Notes under the pieces: model-generated
What the model was told of the DNA's origin: nothing
The model's database searches: none
The model's input: the letters and a program-made list of their open reading frames with translations, nothing else
Shown: positions 52,144-59,490 of the stretch, piece by piece
How the letters are laid out: each line of letters starts with the position of its first letter
How positions within the stretch are numbered: the first letter of the stretch is position 1
Program-made: the position numbers and the translations under genes
DNA from: Micractinium sp. NFX-FRZ
Lineage: Eukaryota > Chlorophyta > Trebouxiophyceae > Chlorellales > Chlorellaceae
Assembly: GCA_029339195.1 (NCBI GenBank)
Contig: JAPTJF010000396.1
Coordinates: 1-59,490 of the forward strand
Length of the DNA: 59,490 bases
Direction: 5' to 3'

Positions 52144-53089
52144 GCGGCGCTGGGCGCCGAGCCTACACACCCTCAGGCCCCTGGAGCCACCAATTTACTG
52201 TGTACTCATAATGCCCCTCTGAAGAGGGTTAGGCCCTCTTGAGCGCCCTGCACTTGCTCGCACGGAGACCTCGCCCTTATAATTATGTCGCTCTGACCGA
52301 GCTATGGATCCATGGCAGGTATTAAACTGGCCTGTGTACAACATGATGTGATGTGCGTGCTGTGTTATTCCGCACGCCGCTTGCGGGGGCAGTACCATCA
52401 GCTAGTCAGCTCTTTCGAGGACTGCATCCCACCCCTGGCAGCTGCTTCCCCACAGTACCACTGCTGCTCTTGGCAGCTTCTTCCCCACGATTGGCTCCTG
52501 CAATCCACAAGCTCACCTCCCACTATTTGAACTTGAAATGGTCTTCGGCGCCTGTGTCACTGAGAAAGGCAGCTGCCTTACACAGAATGTGCATGCGTAT
52601 TCGAACAGTAGGAGAAGTGACCGCCCGTGCAGTAGGAGAAGCGATTGCTAGTGTCGGGGCGGGCCGGGCTTAGGAGGCGTGGGAGGCGAGGAGGCACACC
52701 CTCCCCCAAAAGGAATGGAAAAAATGGGCCTATGAGTGTATAACAAGCGGGAAGGCACAGCTAGCGAAAGCAAGAAGCTGGGGTGTAAATGAGGAGTACA
52801 AGGGAAGAGCCGTCTGAGAGGCTGGGGTTGCTGCCAATGTGCAGCATCCCAGCCCAGGGCAGCGGAAAAGAAACACAGGTAGCGGTACCGCACGTGCGCT
52901 GTGCAGTGTGCACAAAGGGAAGCAGCGGAGTCGTTCGTTGTGTCATTCATTTATTGTTTGTCAGAGTGGGGGAGGTGGGAAGGAGGAGCTGACAACCAAC
53001 AGCTGCTGCCGCATGCAGCCCGCACTTCTGCCGAACGCTCTGCTCCGGCCCACTCGCTTGCTTGGGCTGCGTGAGCCCCCAAAGGTTCA
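52144..53089. other. Convergent 3' intergenic region
   Basis: 946 bp between copy C and the SNF2 gene stop. Two related stretches repeat agtaggagaag at 52608-52618 and 52630-52640. On the minus strand TGTAA occurs at about 52573. No convincing open frame. Confidence 0.45.
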
Positions 53090-56000
53090 TCACCTGCCAC
53101 CGTGGCTGCAGGCCCCGTTACTGCACCCCTTGCCGCCGCCGCTGCCCTCCTTGCCGCCCCGGCCGCTGCCCCCCTCGCTGCCTCCGTCGCCATCGTCGCC
53201 CGCCTCATCCCCGCTGCTGCCCCCGCTGCCCCCGCCCCGCGGGTTCTCGTCGTCGGCTGCCCACCGCTCCCGCAGCGCCTGCCGCCCCGCCGGCCCCATG
53301 CTCTCCAGGTGCCGCGCAGCCGCCTCCAGCTGGTGCTCCATCCCCATCACCTCTGCCAACGACTCCAGCAGGCTCTTGGGCTGGGCCTGCTCGCAGGGAA
53401 CAAACATGGGACACGGGTGGGAGCCATGATGTGGTTGGTCAGGATGAGAGGCTGGTGCTCCATGCGTATCTCCTCCCGCCAGCGACTCCAGCAGGCTCTT
53501 GGGCTGGGCCTGCGGGGAAGGCAGGGAGTACAGGGCAACACGGGCATTCTTCTTAGCGGGGCGGCAAGCTGGTTCTCCATCCCCATCACCTCTGCCTGGG
53601 AGCACTGCTGCAGGCTCTTGGGCTTGGCCTGCTCGCAGGAAACAAACAAAGGACACGGGTGGGAGCCATAATGTGATTTGTCAGGATGAGCGGCTGGTGC
53701 TCCATGCATATCTCCTCCTGCCAGCGACTCGAGCAAGCTCTTGGGCTGGGCCTGCACGGAAGGCAGGGAGCAGCGGAAACAGGGGGCGCTAAGTGTTTGA
53801 GCGGGGTGGGAAGCTGGTGCTTCACGCACCCATCACCTCTGCCTGGGAGCACTCCTGCAGGCTATTGGTGTCGGTTTGCGGCGGAGAAGACAGGGAGCCG
53901 GGGAAAGGCACACGTGTGACATGGGCAGGCGCGCAGGCAGCACGCAGACCCCTCTGGCAACACTTCAGCCATCTGCAAACTCAAGGGCACCTCTTGGTGT
54001 GGCACCGCAGCGGCCTGGGTGCCCTGCCAGTGCCCCACCCCACCCTGCCCCGCCCTGCCCTGCCCAACACCCCGCTCACCCTTCCTACTATGTACTCACA
54101 AGTACCCTCCCAACGCCCACCTGCACACGGCTGCTGTTGCTGGGGCCTGCTCTGGCTCGCGCCTCCGCCGCCCGCACCGCCCGCTCAGTCTTGGGGCGCT
54201 TGGCATCAGGCCGCGTGTTGGCGGCTGCCATGTCTGCCGCCTGCTGCTGCCGCCTGCAGTCGTGGTGGTGTGGGGGGAGGGAGTAGTGGGTTCACCTCGG
54301 GAGCCGCATTGCCGGCTGCCACGTCCGCAGCCCTTTGCTTGGCGCCTCCGGCGAGACAGGTTTGCGGAGGCGGGCGGGCATGCAGGCAGTCGATCGGCAG
54401 GTGAAGCCCCTGTCGCCCCTACATGTTATTTTTGTTATAAATTGTTATAAATTGTTATATTGACTGTACCCCGCCCCACCCCCAGGCCACCCACCGGTCC
54501 AGCGCTGCTGCCACTGCCCCCGCCTGCGCCTCTTCCGCACCATCACCCGCCTTGAGGGCCAGGCTGTGCTGCATGATGCCTGCGGGGGGGAGGGCGCAGG
54601 GGGGAGGGCGCAGGGGGGGAGGCCATGAGCTGGGCGGTGACTGCCATGCAGCTGTGGGCTGCCCACAACCTCACCCAAACGTGCCCCAACCGCATGCGCG
54701 TCACCCCCACCGCCCCCCTCGCTGGCTCCACCACCCCAGCATGTCTGCTCCAGAAAGTGCGCTCCTCCCCACTGCGCCTCCCCGCGCAAACTTGCTCGTC
54801 TCCTCTCAGCTGTTCCCACCCTGAACCAGTCACTGTGACGTGCACAGCACCGCTGCACCCAGCCCGCTTGTTCTTCACCCCTTTTAACTGTGCCAACCAA
54901 AAGCAAGACAAGGCTCACCACTGATCCCTGCCGCATCTGGCTGCTCCTCCCACTAGTTGCTTACTAGAGGAAATCACTCCTCCCAATGTTTAAAACAAGC
55001 CATGGCTGCTCACCACTGACCCCCGCCTCCAGCGCCTCCTCCCCAGCACACTCGTTGCCTACGAGTAATCACTCCTCCCACTGCTGCTCCCCAGCACACT
55101 CGTTGCCTACGAGTAATCACTCCTCCCACTGCTCCTCCCCAGCACACCCGTTGCCTACGAGCAATCACTCCTCCCAACTGAAACAAGTGGCAGGCAATGG
55201 CTCACCCATGACTCCCGCCTCTAGCGCCAGCACGTCCCGCTCCTGCTCACGCTCCTCCCACTGCTCCTCCGCCGCCTGCTCCTCCTCCAGCCGGGCAAAG
55301 TCACGCTCCACCAGGGCCTGAAGAGGAAAGAGAGAGAGAGAGAGCAAAAAGATCAAGGGGTGGGCACGTGAGCAAGGGGTGGAAACAATGGGTGGTGGTC
55401 GGGGGGGAGGAACGCCGCCCCCAGCAGCGCCGCCGCCCCCCAGCGCCACGTCAGCGTTGTACTCGGATGCACTGCCACCCACCTCCCAAAAGCGCCCACG
55501 CCCTCCACACACCCACATACACACACAGACCGCACGAAACATTACAACCTTTATGATGAAGCCAGCCCACCTGCAGCCCCGTGTCCACATCGTCAGCCGC
55601 CGGGCCCGCGGCCTCCCCCCCGCTGCCCCCAGCGCCGCCGCCCCCCAGTGCCACATCAGCGTCAAACGCCTCGATGCGCGGCTCATGGTAGCCCCCCGCC
55701 CGCCGCCGCTGCGCCTCCAGCTTGCTCATCGTCATGATGTCGCGAGCGTTGAGCTGTGTGCAGTTGGGGGAGGCGCACACACGTTGTTCGACTTTACGTA
55801 CTTGCACAGTGCTGTGGGGGGCATGGCAAGCAACTTGAGGCTGTGGAGATGCGCGCGTTGAGCTGTGTGCAGTTGGGGGAGGCGCACACACGTTGGTGCA
55901 CTTAGTCACTTGCACACACGTATGTGCTGTGGGGGGCATGGCAAGCAGCGTGCAGGTTGGAGACGCATGCGAGTGAACAGCTGGCGGGGGGACTCGAAAA

Positions 56001-59000
56001 GAAGAACGCTGAAGAGCAGGAGGTGGGGCGCTTTTTGCCCCATGCCCCACCCCACCACCCCGAGCAGCTTGAACACGCCAATTGCATTACCAGCAGGAAG
56101 CAACCGATAGGGTGCTCCTCGTTCCATATGCCCCCCCACCTTGAACAGGTTGAGCATGCCAAGTTGATTACCAGGGTTCCATCAAAACCCCACACTAGCA
56201 CATCAGAAACAGCGTGGCAATTGGTTTTGAAGCCCCACCTTGAGCAGGTTGAGCATGCCAAACAGCTCCCCTTGGTCCTCCTTCTTGTTGGTCTTGGCAC
56301 CTGCAGAGGAAGGCAACTGGGTTGTAAGGTCAGCAAGGTGCACGGTACCGTGGCACGGCTCTCAGCTTCTTGTTAGCTTCTTGCAGGGAACGAAGGCCTT
56401 GGCGCCACCCCCTGGCCCCTCCTTGCCCTGCCCTCTCTTCCGTACATGCGTGGCTGCATGTTGCACCCTTTTCATTTTCGTGCAGATGCGGCGCGCAGCT
56501 GTTATGTCACCCCCGTACAAGCGCGGCTGCAGGTTGCCCCATCCCTGCTCAGTATGCACATCTGCCACTCACCCTCGTGAGCTCAGTATGCACCCTCGTG
56601 AGCTCAGTATGCACATGTGCCACTCACCCTCGTACATGCGCGGCTGCACATTGCCCTCCAGCACCAGCTCGCTGTGCTGCTGCTTGTAAATTTGCCGGCT
56701 GTACACCATCTCCTCCAGCGTGCCTGCAGGGCAAGGGGGGGACACAAGTTGTCTTGGTTGTTCAAGGCAGCCAGCTTGGGTGGGCCTACACCAAAAAGCT
56801 AAGCTTGGGAGCCAGAGGTTGGGCATGCTGCTGGGTGGGCGCCATCCCCTCCACCCCAACTCACCGCCACCTAAAACGTTGCGACCAGCCTGCAACGAGC
56901 GGTGCATGCTTGCATCACGCCGCCTACACTTGCCGCCTCGCCCCACTGCAAGCAGGCATATTCATCTGCAAAGAGACAGCTCACCTGCCGCAATGAATCG
57001 GTAGCAGCTCACGTCCCGCAGCTGGCCAATGCGGAAGGCTCGGTCCTGCGCCTCTGCAGGCAGGCGGGGCAAATGCAGGGGTGCTTGCCAGCTACCAGCA
57101 CACTGACAACAGGCTTCAAACACCGGTATGTGTCGCCCCCGCTGCGCTGCCTGGCAGACAGAGCAAAGGGCTGTGCTTTGTTGGCACAGTGCCGCAGCAC
57201 ATCGGGTTGCGCGCACTCACGCAGGTCGCTTGCGGGGTTCCAGGAGGGGTCGAAGATGACGACCTGCAGGGAGGAGCGAGGGAGGGCCCACAGTAACAGT
57301 GCGTAGGGTGTGCAAGAGGTGGAGGGAGCAAGGAAGAGCGTGCTGGCCGGGTTGACGGAATCATGTGGCAGGGAGGGTCAAGCTGGGCAGGCACCTCCAC
57401 GCCGCGTTGCTGTCCCGTGCACAGCGTATCCGCTGTCAGAAGCTGTCCGCTGTCTGTGCCCCGGCAGCCCCGCTGTCTCACGGCACCCCCCGGCCTGACC
57501 TTGTTGGCTGCCGTCAGGTTGAGGCCTGTGCCACCGGCCAGCGTGGAGATGAGGAATAGGAAGGTGGAGGGCTGGCGGTTGAATTTGTCGCACATCTCCT
57601 GCCGCTCCTGCAACAGGAAGAAGCAACCAGGGGGGTAAGGGCAGGCCGAGTGGAGGGCTGGCGGTTGAACTTGTCGCACATCGCCTGCCTCTCCTGCAGG
57701 GAGGGGCGGGAGCAAGGGGAGGCAGGCAGGTGTGCAGCATGGGACACGGTAGGTTGCACCTCGGCAACCCCTCACCCGCCGCTGCGTGGTCACTCTTCTG
57801 CCCCACCTCTTCCGATGAGCCCCATCAGGGAATCGGGTCCCGTGCCTTAGCTTAGAACTTAACAGTTAACTTCATGTCAGCAGCATCACCACGCAAGGCA
57901 CAGGCGCTTCAAAATCTGCTTGTTCCCCCGGGGGGGCCGCTCACCATCAGGCAGTTGTACCCCGTTGTGTTCAAACCTAAAATTGCACCACCACGCAAAA
58001 CACGTGCGCTCACGCTCTGCTTGGTGTCCCCGCTCAGCATGAGGTAGTCGTAGCCCTTGGAGTCGAACATGCTCTGCAGGATGCGCAGCATGCGCACGGA
58101 GTTGGAGAAGAGTAGCACCTGCAGCAGGGAGGGTGTAGCACTGGTTGGTAGTAATTGCCCTATGTTACCGCCTGCCGTTCATGTCACTGCTGTGCCCTGC
58201 AGCTGCATCAGAAGGCCCCTCACGGCTGCCTAGCCACAGGGAGCCGCGTGTGCAGGCCCGCGCGCCCTGCGACGGGGGCGGCAGCAGAGGACATGCAAGC
58301 GGCGAGCGGCAAGCCGGGCAAAGAAGGCAGGCCAGGCAACAGCAGCGGCGCGACGGCGGCAGCAGGGGGCCCACCTTGGCCCCCGCCTGGGTGCTCCACA
58401 GAGCCAGCAAGTGCTCCAGCACCTGGCCAGGAAGCAAGGAGGGAAGTGGAGAGTGGAAATGAGGGATCGTCATCGGTTGGTTGGTTGATTGGGTGGATGG
58501 GGGAATAGGAGGTTACACAGATGAGGGCAAGCAAGCGGTGTGGCTAAGCTTGGCGCGGCATGGCGTACAGGGCCGCCCTGTACTGCGTCTGCGGCAGACG
58601 CAAGCGCCAGCAGCAGGCTCGGTAGCCACAAACTGCCAGAGCATGCGCGATGCCTTGCCTCGCCCCCTGCCTGTGGTGCCCGCTCCACTTCCTGCTGCAC
58701 CTGCCTAGGTGCTGTCAACACGCAAGCCATTTGGGCCATGCTCCACCCCCAGAGGCCTGCACCTGGCCCGCCTTGCCATGCAGGCGGCAGTACTTGACCA
58801 CCTCGGAAACTAACGTTGGCCACATGGCCCCCAGCATGAACTAACCAACAGAAATGGCATACATGCCCACATGCCCAATTCACACCCGCACCTGCATCTT
58901 GCCGCACGTGGCTGTGTCGGACAGCCTCAGGAAGTCTTTGTTGGTCACATACCCCCCCAGCCGTTCCTCGTCAGTGCCAATAACCTGCGGGAGAGTCGGG

Positions 59001-59421
59001 CGATGCAGCGGGCGGGCAGGCAGGGGCAGCGTCAGCAAGGCAGGGCTGGCTGTGACGCGGCGGCGAGTGGCGGGGCTGGGTGGGCTCCAGGTGCAGGGGC
59101 GTGATTGGTTGCGAGAAATGCCAGGGGCCGGCCAAACTCAACCCTACCAACCCGAAATCCTGGCACAGGCAACCCGCAGTAACTAGCAACAGCAACCCAC
59201 CCTCTCTGGCGGCCACAAACCGCCCTCTCTGGCGGCACCCACCCTCCGTGGCACCCACCCACCCTCAGTGGGCGCCCCCTCACCCCCACCAACCCACCCT
59301 CAGTGAGCGCCCCCCCACCCCCACCCACCATCTCCGCCACGGCGAGGGCCTTGCTGAATTTCACCGGGTCCCGCTGCTCGTCCGCCCACTCCGCCTTCAC
59401 CAGCTCCATGTGGTTGCTGCA

Positions 59422-59477
<56 letters not shown>

Positions 59478-59490
59478 GGGGGGGGGGGGG
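53090..59490 (-). CDS. ERCC6L2: ERCC6L2/CHR9-like SWI2/SNF2 ATPase, C-terminal part
   Basis: Fourteen exons are visible (59329-59416, 58892-58984, 58375-58422, 58014-58118, 57500-57607, 57221-57263, 56985-57053, 56628-56723, 56239-56300, 55571-55753, 55206-55317, 54495-54579, 54121-54253, 53090-53386), encoding about 506 residues. The ATPase N-terminal half lies beyond the right edge. ERCC6L2 proteins act in DNA repair and transcription-coupled genome maintenance. The visible second RecA lobe has VLLFSNSVRMLRILQSMF, SGDTKQSERQEMCDKFN, STLAGGTGLNLTAANK, VVIFDPSWNPASDL and QAQDRAFRIGQLRDVSCYRF. The family-specific GTLEEMVYSRQIYKQQHSEL and GELFGMLNLLK follow. The tail is Glu/Arg coiled-coil, then basic (RPDAKRPKTERAVR), then Gly/Ser/Asp-rich, ending SHGGR. 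Confidence 0.92.
53381..53895 (-). repeat. Five-copy array of the last exon start in ERCC6L2-like intron
   Basis: The acceptor and start of the last exon (cttgggctgggcctgc, plus strand, about 53381) recur near 53503, 53623, 53746 and 53868, at steps of about 120-122 bp. The copies alternate: those at 53503 and 53746 share AQPKSLLESLAGGD, while those at 53623 and 53868 share SLQ(Q/E)CSQAEVMG. This implies that a two-unit block of about 243 bp was itself duplicated. Confidence 0.93.
55036..55180. repeat. 48-bp tandem repeat, three copies plus a diverged fourth
   Basis: Units start at 55036, 55084 and 55132 and share ccccagcacactcgttgcct and acgagtaatcactcctccca. A diverged unit lies at about 54946-54984. 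It is intronic in the ERCC6L2-like gene. A copy of the exon 55206-55317 end (gctcaccactgacccccgcc) precedes it at about 55008. Confidence 0.9.
55743..55900 (-). repeat. Echo of ERCC6L2-like exon 55571-55753 start
   Basis: gcgttgagctgtgtgcagtt followed by gggggaggcgcacacacgtt occurs at 55746 (true acceptor and LNAR start) and again at 55855, 109 bp upstream on the coding strand. It is nearly perfect over about 40 bp. Confidence 0.93.
56050..56265 (-). repeat. Echoes of ERCC6L2-like exon 56239-56300 end
   Basis: The exon end with donor, ccccaccttgagcaggttga (56233, plus strand), recurs as ccccaccttgaacaggttga at 56134 and more diverged as ccccgagcagcttgaacacg near 56058. Both lie in the downstream intron and keep MLNLFK-like codons. 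Confidence 0.9.
56436..56660 (-). repeat. Echoes of ERCC6L2-like exon 56628-56723 end
   Basis: The exon end encoding GNVQPRMYEG with donor cactcaccctcgtacatgcg (56621) has diverged copies at about 56514 (encoding GNLQPRLYGG) and about 56443. The donor region cactcaccctcgtgagctca is also repeated at about 56569, and caccctcgtgagctcagtat again at 56590. Confidence 0.85.
57563..57700 (-). repeat. Echo of ERCC6L2-like exon 57500-57607 start
   Basis: gtggagggctggcggttgaa at 57564 recurs at 57650, 86 bp upstream on the coding strand. Both copies have an acceptor and encode ERQ(E/A)MCDKFNRQPST. The distance is not a multiple of three, so the upstream copy would shift frame and is taken as intronic. 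Confidence 0.93.
59422..59490. repeat. Near-pure G tract at the right edge
   Basis: 68 G with a single T at 59477. On the coding strand it is a poly-C tract immediately before the CTGCAG acceptor of the exon starting at 59416. It may be a real polypyrimidine tract of unknown length, but a homopolymer of this size at a contig or window end may be an assembly artefact. Confidence 0.85.

Noticed and set aside
53400..53900. Upstream copies of the last ERCC6L2-like exon as used tandem exons
   Set aside because: They carry frame breaks relative to one another and stops; only the last copy continues into the long open C-terminal exon.

Overview
The window is nuclear DNA from a GC-rich green alga (core chlorophyte). 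The evidence is dense spliced genes with short GT-AG introns, a thylakoid ATP-synthase assembly protein, a chloroplast rhodanese/PpiC protein, an algal/plant-type ARF1, a ciliary SPEF1-like protein, and Ser/Pro rods typical of algal hydroxyproline-rich wall glycoproteins. The exact genus cannot be read from the sequence. I found no prokaryotic features, no CRISPR array, no tRNA or rRNA, and no intact transposon.

Layout, left to right. 1-12.7 kb (-): one very large, about 25-exon extracellular-matrix-like glycoprotein gene that runs off the left edge. It has an Ig-like domain, propeller-like segments, an (SP)n rod and an SPPPP rod. 12.8-15.4 kb (-): a secreted single-pass membrane protein, copy A of a three-member family. 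15.8-17.5 kb (+): ARF1. 18.5-21.2 kb (-): CGL160-like factor, divergent from SPEF1/CLAMP-like (+, 21.5-23.2 kb). 23.6-26.1 kb (-): rhodanese/PpiC protein. 26.5-32.4 kb (-): CDK11/CDKG kinase. 33.4-36.0 kb (-): MAM33/p32 mitochondrial protein. 36.4-37.7 kb (-): small coiled-coil protein, divergent from UAP56/SUB2 helicase (+, 38.0-42.7 kb). 43.2-46.6 kb (-): unknown 518-residue protein, divergent from copy B (+, 47.6-49.6 kb) and then copy C (+, 50.1-52.1 kb) of the membrane-protein family. 53.1-59.5 kb (-): 3' part of an ERCC6L2/CHR9-type SWI2/SNF2 ATPase that runs off the right edge.

Two things stand out. First, copies A, B and C form a family I do not recognise. Each has a signal peptide, a Cys-containing ectodomain, one transmembrane helix and a Pro/Gly/Tyr-rich or Pro/Arg-rich tail. 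The three share an intron-phase pattern (2, 1, 0) and the internal exons of A and B sum to exactly the same length (384 nt). Second, many introns contain degraded tandem copies of the edge of the neighbouring exon, often with its splice site, at spacings of about 85-130 bp. I call these exon-edge echoes. They occur in at least eight unrelated genes here and look like a major route by which introns grow, and perhaps arise, in this genome.

Exon coordinates were derived by hand from splice consensus, reading-frame continuity and remembered family sequences. Where all phases agree (ARF1, UAP56, CDK11, MAM33, STR12-like, families A-C, ERCC6L2-like) the models are strong. The 5' end of the giant gene, two of its junctions, and the first exon of CGL160 are not resolved.
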